The notes: generated by a model from the sequence alone, not told the origin. 64,000 bases of DNA from Telmatospirillum sp. (GCA_020248985.1 JADCGL010000016.1:1-64000), one strand, 5' to 3'; numbered from the stretch's first letter, positions 36,408 through 46,457 are shown. Program-made: numbers and translations.

Positions 36408-37490
36408 TTACATGGTGTCGTGCATCTCGAAAACAAAGACTTGTCCGGGATCGATTTCAATACCGACCACATCGCCCTCGGGCGGCAGGAAGCGGCCGGG
36501 GGCCCGCGCATGCAGATGCTGGTGGTCCTCGGCATCCTCCGGCCCCGCCGCCCCCAGACACAGATGGATCCACGACGAACGCCCAAGCAAGCGGGCCGCC
36601 AAAACCTTGGCCGGCGCTCCCGCCTCGGCCGACGGCGACAGGCGAATGCCCTCGGGCCGAACCAGAATGCAGACAGAAGTGCCGTCGGCAAAACCGCTTG
36701 CTGCAACCGGCCCCAACGGCGTGCTCGCAAAACCGCCGGCAACGACCGCGCGATATTCGTTGGTCTGGCCGAAAAACCGCGCCACGAAGGCGCTGGCGGG
36801 GGCGGCGTAGACGCGCTCGGGGGTTGCGTCCTGCTCGATGCGCCCGGCCTGCATGACTGCGACCCGGTCGGCCATGAACATCGCCTCTTCGGGGTCGTGT
36901 GTGACCATCAAGGTCGCTGCCCCGCTGCGCTTCAGCACATGCAGCGTATCGTCGCGGATCGTCTCGCGCAGCCGCGCATCGAGGCCGGAAAACGGCTCGT
37001 CCATCAGCACCACGCGCGGCTTCGGCGCCAGCGCGCGGGCCAACGCCACGCGCTGCTGCTGCCCGCCCGATAGCGTATGCGGCCAGGCCTGCGCCTGCTC
37101 GGCCATGCCGACGGAGGCGAGGATTTCCGCCATGCGCGCTTTGCGGGCAGCGGCCGTCCACCCGGCAAGGCCGAACGCGACATTGTCGGCGACGTTCAGA
37201 TGCGGAAACAGCGCGTAATCCTGGAAAACAAGGCCGATCCCGCGTTGTTCAGGCGGGATGGCGGCCCCGGGCTCGGCGATCGGCACGCCGTCGAGCAGCA
37301 CAGTGCCTTCCTGCAGCGTTTCGAGTCCGGCGGCAATGCGCAGCAGCGTGCTTTTGCCGCAGCCCGAGGGCCCCAACAGACACAGCAATTCGCCGGGCGC
37401 GACGGCCAGCGAAACGTCGGCCAATACGCGCTGCGCACCGAACCGATGCGACACGCCGCGCAATTGCAGACCGGGTTCCAAGCGCGACAT
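36408..37490 (-). CDS. ABC transporter ATP-binding protein, iron/spermidine type
   Basis: 360 residues. Walker A GPSGCGKST, Q-loop QDYALFPH, signature LSGGQQQRVALA, Walker B VVLMDEPFSGLD and H-loop VTHDPEEAM are all intact. C-terminal TOBE-like segments (~230-360) place it near FbpC/PotA-type ATPases, which drive Fe(III) or polyamine uptake. No cognate permease or binding protein is adjacent, so the transporter it serves is unknown. It sits 11 bases after scpB and ~120 bases before tatA. Confidence 0.85.
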   Translation of the reverse strand: MSRLEPGLQLRGVSHRFGAQRVLADVSLAVAPGELLCLLGPSGCGKSTLLRIAAGLETLQEGTVLLDGVPIAEPGAAIPPEQRGIGLVFQDYALFPHLNVADNVAFGLAGWTAAARKARMAEILASVGMAEQAQAWPHTLSGGQQQRVALARALAPKPRVVLMDEPFSGLDARLRETIRDDTLHVLKRSGAATLMVTHDPEEAMFMADRVAVMQAGRIEQDATPERVYAAPASAFVARFFGQTNEYRAVVAGGFASTPLGPVAASGFADGTSVCILVRPEGIRLSPSAEAGAPAKVLAARLLGRSSWIHLCLGAAGPEDAEDHQHLHARAPGRFLPPEGDVVGIEIDPGQVFVFEMHDTM

Positions 37491-37501
37491 TTCGCGGAAA
37501 A

Positions 37502-38410
37502 TTACGACCGCTCGGGCGGCGGCGGCGTCTCGGCCGCTGCTTCTTCGGGCGCTGCGGCCGCGGCCGTTTCGGGTTCCGGCACTTCGGGTTCGACGTCTTC
37601 GACTTCCATCTCGCGGTCGTCGATCGGGCCCGTCTCGGCTTCCGTCGCCTCGCCCATTTCGGGCACAACCGACAGGCCGCTGTCTTCGCTGTAGGCACTG
37701 ACGGCGGGCCGGGTATCGAGCAAGCCCAGATCGCGCAGCTCTTTAAGGCCTGGCAGCGATTTGATGCTGTCGAGCCCGAAATGCTCGAGGAAGCGGTCTG
37801 TGACCGCGTAAGTCACCGGGCGGCCCGGCGTTTCGCGATTGCCCTTGGGGCCGACAAATTCGGCTTCCATCAACACTTCGAGCGTTCCCTTCGACAAAGC
37901 AACGCCGCGAATTTCTTCTATTTCCGAACGTGTTACCGGTCGATCTTCAGCTGTTTGATAAGCAATGATCGCAAGCGTTTCGAGTGCGGCACGGCTCAAT
38001 TTGCGCGTCTGGACCCGCTCGATCTTGAGACGGTCGGCAATGTCCGCGGCGGTGCGGAATGCGACCTTGCCCGCGATGCGCACAAGATTGACGCCGCGCG
38101 GGGCGTAATACGCCTCGAGTTCGGCCAGGATCGCTTTGACGTCCACGCTCTTGGGCAAGCGCTTGGCGATCTCGCGCACCGTCAAAGCTTCGGCGGACGC
38201 AAAGATAAGCGCTTCGACCACGCGCAAAGCCTGGGCGTGCATCTCCTCAGGCGGCAATTCGTCGGCCGCAAAAGCCGCATCGGGGGCTGCCTCGCCTTCG
38301 GCCGAAACAGGCGTCTCGATCGCTTCGGCGGATTCGGACGTTTCGACAGCTTCCGGAGTTTCGGGAACTTCCGGTTCTTCGATTTGGGCTTGATTGGTCG
38401 AGGCGGTCAT
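37502..38410 (-). CDS. scpB: segregation and condensation protein B
   Basis: 302 residues, longer than usual because of acidic, low-complexity N- and C-terminal tails (Glu/Pro/Ala). The winged-helix core at ~60-235 has ALRVVEALIFASAEALTVREIAKRLP, RTAADIADRL, LSRAALETLAIIAYQTAEDRPVTRSEIEEIRGV and GRPVTYAVTDRFLEHFGLDSI. With ScpA it bridges the SMC heads of condensin. The ATG overlaps the scpA stop by ATGA. Confidence 0.93.
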   Translation of the reverse strand: MTASTNQAQIEEPEVPETPEAVETSESAEAIETPVSAEGEAAPDAAFAADELPPEEMHAQALRVVEALIFASAEALTVREIAKRLPKSVDVKAILAELEAYYAPRGVNLVRIAGKVAFRTAADIADRLKIERVQTRKLSRAALETLAIIAYQTAEDRPVTRSEIEEIRGVALSKGTLEVLMEAEFVGPKGNRETPGRPVTYAVTDRFLEHFGLDSIKSLPGLKELRDLGLLDTRPAVSAYSEDSGLSVVPEMGEATEAETGPIDDREMEVEDVEPEVPEPETAAAAAPEEAAAETPPPPERS

Positions 38411-39249
38411 TGCGGCGTCCTGTCGACGGGGAATTCGGCAATCGGGTTTTCCGGCGGCCGGCGCAGATAGATGGGACCGAACGTGCTGTCCTGGCGTATC
38501 TGCAGGCGGCCGGTGCGCACCAGCTCGAGCGTCGCGGACAAAGTGGCCGCTACATGCGAGCGGCCGACCGTGTCGTCGCGCAGATCGCTCGGCAAGAAGG
38601 ACTGCAGCGTCGTCCAGTCCGGAATGTTCATGGTGCCGAGCATGGCCGACAGGCGCTCGATCGCGGCTTCCATCGTGTCGAGTTCGGTCGCAACGATGCG
38701 CAAAATCGGCTTGTCGACGCGTGTGCGGTACTCGGCATACGCGCGCAGGACTTCGACGAGTTTCACGTCCCACACTTCGGTCGTATCGACCGGCGTGCCT
38801 TCGGGCATGCCGCGCCCGAACACGTCGCGCCCCAACACGCCGCGCGCATAGAGGCGGGCCCCCGCCTCCTGCATCGCTTGCAGCCGCTGCAGCTGGTAGC
38901 GCAAAGCCGCTTCCATTTGGGCGGCCGTCGGCTCGGGTTCGGGCTCCTCAGGTGTGGGCGGCAGCAGCAATTTCGATTTGAGGAAAGCAAGCCAGGCCGC
39001 CATCACAAGGTAATCGGCGGCGATCTCGAGCCGCAGCCGGCGGGCGGCCGCGATATAGGCCAGATACTGCTCAGCCAGCGCCAAAATCGAAATGCGCGTA
39101 AGGTCGAGCTTCTGGTCGCGCGCCAAGCCCAGCAACAGATCGATCGGCCCGTCGTAAGCGCCGAGATTCAGCACAAACGTGCCGTCCTCGCGCACGACGG
39201 TGCGGCGTTCGGGATCCTGTTCGAAATCGGTTGCGGCCGGTTCAGTCAT
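38407..39249 (-). CDS. scpA: segregation and condensation protein A
   Basis: 280 residues. It is the SMC kleisin. The N-terminal block FVLNLGAYDGPIDLLLGLARDQKLDLTRISILALAEQYLAYI and AADYLVMAAWLAFLKSKLLLPP match the family, as does the C-terminal winged-helix segment (HVAATLSATLELVRTGRLQIRQDSTFGPIYLRR). It is translationally coupled to scpB. The AT-rich upstream region contains a perfect DnaA box. Confidence 0.95.
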   Translation of the reverse strand: MTEPAATDFEQDPERRTVVREDGTFVLNLGAYDGPIDLLLGLARDQKLDLTRISILALAEQYLAYIAAARRLRLEIAADYLVMAAWLAFLKSKLLLPPTPEEPEPEPTAAQMEAALRYQLQRLQAMQEAGARLYARGVLGRDVFGRGMPEGTPVDTTEVWDVKLVEVLRAYAEYRTRVDKPILRIVATELDTMEAAIERLSAMLGTMNIPDWTTLQSFLPSDLRDDTVGRSHVAATLSATLELVRTGRLQIRQDSTFGPIYLRRPPENPIAEFPVDRTPQ

Positions 39250-39511
39250 AAAAAATTCCTGGCTTTCGTTTTCGTTTCAAGAAGTTGCCAGGCGATCCTT
39301 CAGTGTTGCATTGGCTTGCAAAAGGCCTGCGAAGCCGTTGAGGGCATCTTTCGCTTGGTTTTGCCGATGCGACTCGAGAAAACCAGCTGTTTTTGGATAC
39401 AGCATGCCTCGGTATGACGGAAGCATGACCTTATCCACAGGTTGGGACAGGCCTCACAATTTACATTGAGTTATAATTTTAATTAATTGATTCTTTTTAT
39501 GTTTTTAGTCG
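39250..39511. promoter_or_regulatory. AT-rich region upstream of scpA with a DnaA box
   Basis: 262 bases without a supportable gene, separating scpA from the CBS-BON gene on the same strand. TTATCCACA at 39431-39439 is a perfect consensus DnaA box. Just beyond it, ~39455-39510 is strikingly AT-rich (TTATAATTTTAATTAATTG and TTTTTATGTTTTTAG), unlike anything nearby. It probably contains the scpAB promoter; DnaA control is inferred. Confidence 0.55.
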
Positions 39512-40258
39512 TTATTTCTTCCGCCCGATCGGAATCGGTATGGCATGCATGAGCGCAGTCGCAGCTTTGTCGATATGAAGTTCGGTATCATCGACGCGAC
39601 GAATACCGGGAACCGCTTCGGCCATGGCGCGCAATGCATCGCGCTGGGCGATCGAGGCGACGATCCCTGCGAACTTCACGATGCCCTCGCGAACCGTCAA
39701 GCTGACCAATGTTGCACCGGCCCAGCTCTCCTTGCCCATACGTTTGCGGATTTCGCCCAATGCCTCGACGTCGCTGAGCCCCTTTTCGACAGCTGCTTTG
39801 CTCGCAATACGGACCAAAGCGGTCAACAGGTCGGCACGCGCGACAACCCCAACGACGCGCCCATTCTCGACGACCGGAACGCGCTTGATTTTGTGCTGAT
39901 CCATCAGCGAAACGACGCTCGAAAGCGGCGTCTTCGGTTCGACGCTGACGACATTGCGCGTCATGGCGTCCGATACGCGACGCCCAAAAGCCCTGGCATA
40001 ATCGCGCGCCATGTCCCGGTCGCGCGTAATGAGGTTGAGCCACCACGAGCCTTTCTTGCGCGAGCCCAACTCGATCCGGTGCACAAGATCGCCCTCGCTG
40101 CAGATGCCGAGCAGTCGGCGCTTACGGTCGAGCACAAGCAATGCGCTTACCTTGCGCTTCAGCATAAGATTGGCGGCGATCTGCACATTGACATCAGGGG
40201 AAATTGACACGAGCTTGGAACTCATGACGTCGCGCGCGGTAAGTTCTGCTTGCGCCAT
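39512..40258 (-). CDS. CBS-pair plus BON domain protein
   Basis: 248 residues from ATG 40258, with GGAGG 8 bases upstream. Two CBS motifs (ARDVMSSKLVSISPDVNVQIAANLML..., SDAMTRNVVSVEPKTPLSSVVSLMDQHKIKRVPVVENG) form an adenosyl-ligand binding module. They are followed by a BON domain (~165-240, GATLVSLTVREGIVKFAGIVASIAQRDALRAMAEAVPGIRRVDD). CBS-BON proteins are thought to sense energy state or bind nucleotides; the function is unknown. It interrupts the frequent nagZ-scpA adjacency together with the GST gene upstream. Confidence 0.88.
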   Translation of the reverse strand: MAQAELTARDVMSSKLVSISPDVNVQIAANLMLKRKVSALLVLDRKRRLLGICSEGDLVHRIELGSRKKGSWWLNLITRDRDMARDYARAFGRRVSDAMTRNVVSVEPKTPLSSVVSLMDQHKIKRVPVVENGRVVGVVARADLLTALVRIASKAAVEKGLSDVEALGEIRKRMGKESWAGATLVSLTVREGIVKFAGIVASIAQRDALRAMAEAVPGIRRVDDTELHIDKAATALMHAIPIPIGRKK

Positions 40259-40361
40259 ATGTAAATCCTCCATGTTTTTCAGCAATATAATACAGAAAAC
40301 GGAAGGCTCCGGCAAACTTCAAATATAAACCCGCATTACGTCCATCTGCGTGGACACTTCC

Positions 40362-41018
40362 CTACGCTGGTTCCAGTTCGCGTTTGGCCATCATGGCCTT
40401 GAAGGCCGGGCGCGCATGGCAGGCGGCAAGCCAGGCTTTGACGTTGGGCGCACCTTCGAACAATTCGGGTGCGGGCATCGCGTAGCGCAGCACTTCGGCC
40501 ACATTGATGTCGGCCACGGTGAAGCGGGCACCGACGACAAAACCCGTCTTGGCAAGCGCGGCATCGAGCATCGCCACGGGGCCGCGCAGGGCGGCGATCG
40601 CGGCGTCGACAATCTTCGGGTCGCGTTCGGCCACAGGCTTGGCGACGCGGTAATAGAGAATATTGATGCTGTGCGGCTCGACCATGGTGCCGGCCCACAG
40701 GGACCATTGCGCCATCAGCCCTTCTTCGGCGAGCGTGGCGGGGGCGAGCGGGCCGCCATGTTTGCGCGCAAGATAGAGATTGATCGCGAGCGATTCGGCC
40801 AAGACCAGCCCGTCATCCTCGATGGCCGGGATCGCACCCGCCGGGTTGATAGCGAGGAAGGCGGACGACTTGGTGTTGAGCGGAGCGCCGGGTGCGAGCG
40901 GATCGGCCAAGCGATTGGCCTGGATAACCGGCACGGATTCAAACGGCACCCCCATTTCGCCGCAGAGCCAAATGTTGCGCGTCGCACGGCTGCGATAGAC
41001 GCCGTAGATCTTGAGCAT
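40362..41018 (-). CDS. glutathione S-transferase family protein
   Basis: 218 residues. The N-terminal thioredoxin fold ([28 protein letters not shown]), the cis-Pro block [31 protein letters not shown] and the C-terminal helical domain ([18 protein letters not shown]) match cytosolic GSTs. YRSRATRN at the active-site loop suggests Ser or Tyr rather than Cys catalysis. The substrate is unknown. It lies between nagZ and the CBS-BON gene. Confidence 0.88.
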   Translation of the reverse strand: MLKIYGVYRSRATRNIWLCGEMGVPFESVPVIQANRLADPLAPGAPLNTKSSAFLAINPAGAIPAIEDDGLVLAESLAINLYLARKHGGPLAPATLAEEGLMAQWSLWAGTMVEPHSINILYYRVAKPVAERDPKIVDAAIAALRGPVAMLDAALAKTGFVVGARFTVADINVAEVLRYAMPAPELFEGAPNVKAWLAACHARPAFKAMMAKRELEPA

Positions 41019-41039
41019 GTGTTTTCCCCTGCTATTCGT

Positions 41040-42071
41040 TCAAGCGGCCAGAAAAGCCTGCAACTCCGCGGCCGCAGCCGCCAAATCGAAATCCGCCTGG
41101 CGGCGCTCGCGCCGCAGGCGATTGCCGACCGCGACCCGCGCCATTGCCGCATCGTCGAGCGGACGCGCAGCAGCGGCGATTTCGACCATCTCGGCGAAAT
41201 TGCCGTTGCAATGAAGCACCGAATCGCAGCCCGCCACGAGGCAGCCAGTCGTGCGCACCGCCATGGTGCCGGCTAGGGCCTGCATCGACAGATCGTCCGA
41301 CAGCAGCAGCCCTTGGAAGCCGATCGTGCGGCGGATCGTGTCGTGAATGATCGTTTTCGAGATCGTCGCCGGATTGGCGGCGTCGATGGCGGTGTAGCGG
41401 ATATGCGCGGTCATGCCCCAAGGCAGATCGGCGAGGGCTTTGAACGGCACGAAGTCGGTACGTTCAAGCTCGGCAAGCGGCGTATCGACGACCGGCAGTT
41501 CCATATGGCTGTCGGCATAAGCGCGCCCGTGGCCGGGCAAATGCTTGACGACCGGCAGCACGCCGCCCGCGAGCAGCCCGTCGGCCACCGCGCGCGCATA
41601 GAGCCCGATCGTCGCCGGATCGGCCCCGTAGGCGCGGTCGCCGATCACGTCGTGCGAGCCTGGGATCGGCACGTCGGCGACAGGCGCGCAATCGACGTCG
41701 ATTCCAAGATCGGAAAGCTCGGCGGCGATCATGCGGAAATTGGTGCGCACGGCCGCAAGGGCGGCCGCCTGGCCGCGCTTGGCTGCACGGTCGACGAAGG
41801 TTTGGGCGGGCGGGGCTTTGCGCCAATGCGGCGGCTTGAGGCGCGACACGCGCCCGCCCTCCTGGTCGATCAGCACGGGCGCATCGCTTCGGCCCACGCT
41901 GTCGCGGAGATCCGCCACGAGCGCGCGCGTGGCGGCTGGCGTGTCGATGTTGCGCGCAAAAACGATGAAACCCAGCGGATCGGCGTCGCGGAAAAAGCGC
42001 TTTTCGTCGGGGCTCAGTTTGGTGCCGGCACAGCCGAAAATGGCCGCCAGGGGGCGTCGTTCGTTGGTCAT
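41040..42071 (-). CDS. nagZ: beta-N-acetylhexosaminidase
   Basis: 343 residues. This GH3 enzyme removes N-acetylglucosamine from anhydro-muropeptides in cytosolic wall recycling. The signature KHLPGHGRAYADSHMELP carries the general acid/base His, and SDDLSMQAL the nucleophile Asp. IDQEGGRVSRL and NIDTPAATRALVADLR also match. The ATG overlaps the SPOR gene stop by ATGA. The frame continues open far upstream, but that part is a shadow of argS and the SPOR gene. Confidence 0.94.
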   Translation of the reverse strand: MTNERRPLAAIFGCAGTKLSPDEKRFFRDADPLGFIVFARNIDTPAATRALVADLRDSVGRSDAPVLIDQEGGRVSRLKPPHWRKAPPAQTFVDRAAKRGQAAALAAVRTNFRMIAAELSDLGIDVDCAPVADVPIPGSHDVIGDRAYGADPATIGLYARAVADGLLAGGVLPVVKHLPGHGRAYADSHMELPVVDTPLAELERTDFVPFKALADLPWGMTAHIRYTAIDAANPATISKTIIHDTIRRTIGFQGLLLSDDLSMQALAGTMAVRTTGCLVAGCDSVLHCNGNFAEMVEIAAAARPLDDAAMARVAVGNRLRRERRQADFDLAAAAAELQAFLAA

Positions 42072-43003
42072 CGCACTACGTTGCATCCAACCCCGCGCGC
42101 GCGCAAGGTTTCGCACGCCGCACGGGCCGCTTCGGGGATCGGGAACGGCCCTGCCTGCAGGCGTATGTACACGCCGCGCTCTCCCAAATCTGCACTCGTG
42201 TAGCTGGGGCTGAGCCCGCCCAGCACGTCGCCATGCTGGCGCAGCAGCCGCGCCCATTCGCGCTGGGCTTCGGCTTCGGCCCGCACCGAAGCAAGCTGGA
42301 TGCGCGCCCCGCCCGCCGGTGCTGCCGCAACGGCGGCAGGCGCCGGTGTCGCCGGGCGCGTTTGGACTGGCGGCGGTGCAGCGACGGGTGGCGGTGCAGC
42401 GGCAACAGGCGGCGGTGCGGCGGGTTGGGGTGGCGGCGGGGCTGGTGTTGCAAGTTGGACCGGCGGCGGTGCCGGGCGTGATGTTGCGGCAACTGGCGGC
42501 GGTGGCGGTGCTACGACGACGGCATTGGGCGGCGGCGCCACGTCCGGCGTTGCCGGGATCGAGGCCACGGGGGCCGGCGGCGGCGTGGGGCGCGGCAGCG
42601 GCGCTTCGGGGCCCGGCAGCAAGCGCTCGACCGGGCGATTGACGGCGGCAGGCGCGCCCGGCCGCCCGGCCGGTGCGGCGGCACCCGCCGATTGCTGGCC
42701 GACACGGTCGTAGATTTGCGTGTTCTGGAACGGCACCTCGATGCCGCCAGGCGTTTCGGGGCGAAGTTTCATCGGCCGCGGATCGGCGCGCACTACTGGG
42801 ATTGCGGCCGGCTCGAGGGCGCCGTCGCGATTCTGCACGAAGAAATAGGCGAGAAGACTGCCGAACCCGACAACGACCGAAAACACGAACACGCCCGCCA
42901 ACAGCTTGCCCCAGCTGCGCCCCTGCCCTGCAGCGGCACTCTCGGGCGGGCCCCCGAGCGGGGCATCGGCCTTTAGAATGGGTTTGGCACCTTCCGGCAG
43001 CAT
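42068..43003 (-). CDS. membrane-anchored SPOR domain protein
   Basis: 311 residues. A single membrane helix (~31-55, WGKLLAGVFVFSVVVGFGSLLAYFF) is followed by a long Pro/Ala-rich periplasmic linker and a C-terminal SPOR domain (~234-311, ARIQLASVRAEAEAQREWARLLRQHGDVL... RLQAGPFPIPEAARAACETLRARGVGCNVV). SPOR domains bind denuded glycan strands at division sites. Coupling to nagZ and argS is typical of alphaproteobacteria. It starts 3 bases after the argS stop. Confidence 0.9.
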   Translation of the reverse strand: MLPEGAKPILKADAPLGGPPESAAAGQGRSWGKLLAGVFVFSVVVGFGSLLAYFFVQNRDGALEPAAIPVVRADPRPMKLRPETPGGIEVPFQNTQIYDRVGQQSAGAAAPAGRPGAPAAVNRPVERLLPGPEAPLPRPTPPPAPVASIPATPDVAPPPNAVVVAPPPPPVAATSRPAPPPVQLATPAPPPPQPAAPPPVAAAPPPVAAPPPVQTRPATPAPAAVAAAPAGGARIQLASVRAEAEAQREWARLLRQHGDVLGGLSPSYTSADLGERGVYIRLQAGPFPIPEAARAACETLRARGVGCNVVR

Positions 43004-43006
43004 CGC

Positions 43007-44764
43007 CTAGCGCAGCTCCTCGGCCGGCGTCACGCCCAGCAATTCGAGACCCGATGCGACCGTGATCGCAACCGCGCGCAGCAGGGCCAAGCGCGCGAGC
43101 GTCATGTTGCGGTCGTCGGGCACGACGAAGCGCAAGGCCGTCTCGTGGTTGCCGCGTGTCCACAATGTGTGGAACGCGGAGGCAAGATCGTAGAGCCAGA
43201 ACGCGACGCGATGGGGCTCGCCCGCTTCGGCCGCCGCCTCGAGCATGCGCGGGTAGCCCGACAGCAACCGGATCAGCGCCAGTTCCTCGTCGGAGCCCAG
43301 CAGATCGAGATCGGCTTTGGCGAGCGTCGCGTCCGACATGTCGAGCCCGGGAAACGCGATTTCCGCCTGGCGCAAGGCCGAGCGGTGGCGCGCATGCGCG
43401 TACTGCACGTAAAAGACCGGGTTCTCTTTGGACTGCTCGCGCACCTTGGCGTAGTCGAAATCGAGATGCTGGTCTTGCTTGCGCGTCAGCATCACGAAGC
43501 GCACGACATCGGCGCCGACCTCGTCCACAACGTCGCGCAGCGTGACGAACGTGCCCGCGCGCTTCGACATTTTGACGGGCTCGCCCTTGTCCATCAGATT
43601 GACCATCTGGCAGAGCTTGACCTCGAAGGTCGCGCGGCCTTCCGACAATGCTTTGACGGCCGCATCGACGCGTTTGACGTAGCCGCCATGGTCGGCACCC
43701 CACACGTCGATGAGACGCGTGAAGCCGCGGCGGTACTTGTCGAGATGGTAGGCCATGTCGGCGGCGAAATAGGTCCAGCTGCCGTCGGACTTGGCGAGCG
43801 GTCGATCGACATCGTCGCCGAACTCGGTCGCCTTGAACAAAAGCTGCGGGCGCGGCTCCCAATCGTCGGGCTTCATGCCCTTGGGCGGCTCGAGCACACC
43901 GGTATAAACGAGATCGCGCAGCTTCAGCCGCTCGATCGCCTCTTCCACGCGCCCGCGCCCGACAATGTCGTCGCGCTCGCTCGTGAACACGGCATGGCGC
44001 ACGCCGAGCGCTGAGAGGTCCTCGCGGATCAGCGCCATCATCGCCGCGATCGTTGCGGCCTTGAAGGGGGTGAGCCACTCGGATTCCGGTGCCGTCTTGA
44101 ATCGGTCGCCGAGTTCGGCGGCGAGTTTGGCGCCGACGGGTTTCAGATAGTCGCCCGGATAGAAACCTTCCGGAATGGCGCCGATTTCTTCGCCGAGCGC
44201 TTCGCGATAGCGCAGATGCGCCGAGCGCGCGAGTGTGTCGACCTGGGCACCGGCATCGTTGATGTAGTATTCGCGCGTGACCGCATGGCCGGTCTTGGCC
44301 AACAACGAGGCGAGCGCGTCGCCGACGACGGCCCCGCGGCAATGGCCGACATGCATCGGCCCCGTCGGATTGGCCGAGACGTATTCGACGTTCACTGCTT
44401 TGTCCGCACCCATACGGCTTTCGCCGTAGCGTGTCCCCAGCGCCAAGATCGCGCGCACGAGATCGCGCCACACGCCGGGCTTCAAGCGCAGATTGACGAA
44501 GCCGGGACCCGCGATCGAGGTCGATGCAACGCGCGGATCGGCGGCGAGCTTCGACACAAGCATCTCGGCCACGTCACGCGGCTTGGTCCCTGCCCCTTTG
44601 GCCAGCACCAAGGCCGCATTGGTCGAAAGATCGCCGTGCGAAGGATCGCGCGGCGGCTCGACGACGGCGCGCGACAAATCGAGCCCGGCCGGCAACTTGC
44701 CTTCGGCGACAAGCGCGCCAAGTGCATCGGACAATGCGATATGGAATTCGGCAAAAACGTTCAT
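43007..44764 (-). CDS. argS: arginyl-tRNA synthetase
   Basis: 585 residues, normal length. It is a class I synthetase: the HIGH-type motif is [14 protein letters not shown], and the second signature is [30 protein letters not shown] and the C-terminal anticodon-binding DALR segment ([15 protein letters not shown]) are present. The ATG shares one base with the dgt stop (TGATG), giving translational coupling. Confidence 0.96.
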   Translation of the reverse strand: MNVFAEFHIALSDALGALVAEGKLPAGLDLSRAVVEPPRDPSHGDLSTNAALVLAKGAGTKPRDVAEMLVSKLAADPRVASTSIAGPGFVNLRLKPGVWRDLVRAILALGTRYGESRMGADKAVNVEYVSANPTGPMHVGHCRGAVVGDALASLLAKTGHAVTREYYINDAGAQVDTLARSAHLRYREALGEEIGAIPEGFYPGDYLKPVGAKLAAELGDRFKTAPESEWLTPFKAATIAAMMALIREDLSALGVRHAVFTSERDDIVGRGRVEEAIERLKLRDLVYTGVLEPPKGMKPDDWEPRPQLLFKATEFGDDVDRPLAKSDGSWTYFAADMAYHLDKYRRGFTRLIDVWGADHGGYVKRVDAAVKALSEGRATFEVKLCQMVNLMDKGEPVKMSKRAGTFVTLRDVVDEVGADVVRFVMLTRKQDQHLDFDYAKVREQSKENPVFYVQYAHARHRSALRQAEIAFPGLDMSDATLAKADLDLLGSDEELALIRLLSGYPRMLEAAAEAGEPHRVAFWLYDLASAFHTLWTRGNHETALRFVVPDDRNMTLARLALLRAVAITVASGLELLGVTPAEELR

Positions 44765-45960
44765 CAAGCTTCCCCAGTCAGTCGGCGATGTTCGCCCAAG
44801 GCAAAATTGTCGGTCATGCCGGCAATGTAGTCGGCAACGGCGCGCGCTGCACGCAGCCGGTCGGGGCCGGCCGCAACCGAGCGCCATTGTTCGGGCAACA
44901 GCTGCGGCTCGGCGTGGAAGCACGCGAAAAGTTCGGCCACCACGCGGCGCGCATGTTCGGTGCGGATTTTGACGCTCGGATGGCGATACATGCGCTCGAA
45001 CAGAAAATCCTTCAACGAAGCCATCTGCGCCACCATGGCAGGCGAAAATGCCGCGAGCGGGCGGCGCAGATTGCGCACCGCATCGACCGAGCCGGGTCGG
45101 ATCGCGACGATGTTGGCACTCGTTTGGGCCAGCAGATCCTCGACCATCGTGCCGACCAGGCGGCGCACCAACTCGCCGACCTTGCGGCCCAACTCGATGC
45201 CCGGATGTTGCGCCTCGATTGCGGCCAAAACGGGGCCCGCCAGGGCGATATCGGCAAGGTCCTCAAGTGCGAACAAACCGGCGCGCAAACCGTCGTCGAG
45301 ATCGTGTGCGTTGTAGGCGATGTCGTCGGCAAGGGCGGCGATCTGCGCTTCGGCACTCGGGTAGCTGTGCAGTTCGAGATCGTGGTCGGAAGCGTATTCG
45401 GCGATCGCAGCCGGAAACGGGGCCAGCACCGGGCCGTTGTGCTTGACCACGCCCTCCAGCGTTTCAAAGGTGAGGTTGAGCCCGTCGAAGCCGAAATGGC
45501 GGCGCTCGAGTTTGGTCAGCACGCGCAAAGTTTGCGCATTGTGGCTGAAGCCGCCATGACCCGTCATTGCAAGATCGAGCGCTTCTTCGCCCGCATGGCC
45601 GAACGGCGTGTGCCCGAGATCGTGCGCGAGGGCGAGACACTCGGTCAGGTCCTCGTCGAGACCGAGAGCGCGGGCGAGCGTGCGCGCGATCTGCGCCACC
45701 TCCAACGAATGGGTGAGGCGCGTGCGGTAATGGTCGCTTTCGGGGGCGACGAAAACTTGCGTTTTGTGCTTGAGGCGGCGAAACGCAGTCGAATGGATCA
45801 CGCGGTCGCGGTCGCGCTGGAACGGCGTGCGCAACGCACTCGGCGCTTCCGGCCAGCGGCGTCCGCGGCTGGCCCCTGGCTGGCAAGCAAAAGCCGCTTT
45901 GCCCCCGGAACCCGCCGGAAACAGGGCGGAATTCGACTCGATTGCGGCAGTCCCGATCAT
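44764..45960 (-). CDS. dgt: deoxyguanosinetriphosphate triphosphohydrolase-like protein
   Basis: 398 residues. It is an HD-domain dNTPase that releases triphosphate from dNTPs. Motifs: [42 protein letters not shown], the HD pair in [15 protein letters not shown], and [14 protein letters not shown] with the second Asp. It is divergent from the erpA-like gene and heads dgt-argS-SPOR-nagZ. Confidence 0.94.
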   Translation of the reverse strand: MIGTAAIESNSALFPAGSGGKAAFACQPGASRGRRWPEAPSALRTPFQRDRDRVIHSTAFRRLKHKTQVFVAPESDHYRTRLTHSLEVAQIARTLARALGLDEDLTECLALAHDLGHTPFGHAGEEALDLAMTGHGGFSHNAQTLRVLTKLERRHFGFDGLNLTFETLEGVVKHNGPVLAPFPAAIAEYASDHDLELHSYPSAEAQIAALADDIAYNAHDLDDGLRAGLFALEDLADIALAGPVLAAIEAQHPGIELGRKVGELVRRLVGTMVEDLLAQTSANIVAIRPGSVDAVRNLRRPLAAFSPAMVAQMASLKDFLFERMYRHPSVKIRTEHARRVVAELFACFHAEPQLLPEQWRSVAAGPDRLRAARAVADYIAGMTDNFALGEHRRLTGEA

Positions 45961-46025
45961 CTTGCGGGCAAGCTAACGTCGCGCTGGCCTTACCGCAATG
46001 TCGAATACCCCTATTTTCCCTGCCA

Positions 46026-46052
46026 TTGACATTTCGCGAGCGATTCTTAACT
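46026..46052 (+). promoter_or_regulatory. candidate promoter of the erpA-like gene
   Basis: TTGACA at 46026-46031 is a perfect -35 element. TTAACT or the overlapping AACTCT lies 15-17 bases downstream as a possible -10, about 30 bases before ATG 46079. The -10 is weak. Confidence 0.45.
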
Positions 46053-46078
46053 CTAGAAGGCAGACAGGAGTTCCTTTG

Positions 46079-46435
46079 ATGTCCGACACAGCGCTTGCCG
46101 AGAAATCGGCGGAATTTGCCGTCACCGACGCCGCCGCGCGCCGGATTGCGTTCATTCTGAGCCAGGAAGAACACAAGGGCATGATGCTGCGCATCGCCGT
46201 TTCGGGCGGCGGCTGCTCGGGCTTTCAGTACGGTTTTTCGTTCGACGACCGCGCTGCCTCGGGCGACCTTCTGGTCGAGCGCGAAGGCGCCAAGGTTGTG
46301 ATCGACGAAACCTCGCTCGAATTGCTGGCCGGCGCGCAGATCGACTACGTGGAAGACATGATCGGCGCTTCGTTCCAGATCAAAAATCCGGTCGCCAAAT
46401 CGTCGTGCGGCTGCGGCAATTCTTTCTCTGTCTGA
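46079..46435 (+). CDS. erpA: iron-sulfur cluster insertion protein, ErpA/IscA type
   Basis: 118 residues. It is an A-type carrier for Fe-S clusters. The three conserved cysteines are present: Cys46 in SGGGCSGFQYGF and Cys110/Cys112 in SSCGCGNSFSV. An AGGAG site precedes ATG 46079; the frame is open upstream. ErpA and IscA cannot be told apart with certainty by eye, but a location divergent from dgt is usual for erpA in this class. It is followed by xthA. Confidence 0.9.
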   Translation: MSDTALAEKSAEFAVTDAAARRIAFILSQEEHKGMMLRIAVSGGGCSGFQYGFSFDDRAASGDLLVEREGAKVVIDETSLELLAGAQIDYVEDMIGASFQIKNPVAKSSCGCGNSFSV

Positions 46436-46457
46436 CGCTAGACCGGGGCGCTCGCCC

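Noticed and set aside
42290-42660. GC-rich repetitive tract resembling a short tandem array
   Set aside because: It is the Pro/Ala-rich linker of the SPOR protein (repeated codons for Pro and Ala), not a CRISPR array or DNA repeat element.
41040-44471. 1143-codon minus-strand frame read as a giant fusion ending in NagZ
   Set aside because: Only the last 343 codons are NagZ. The rest lies out of frame over argS and the SPOR gene, which are clear in other frames, and NagZ has its own ATG overlapping the SPOR stop.
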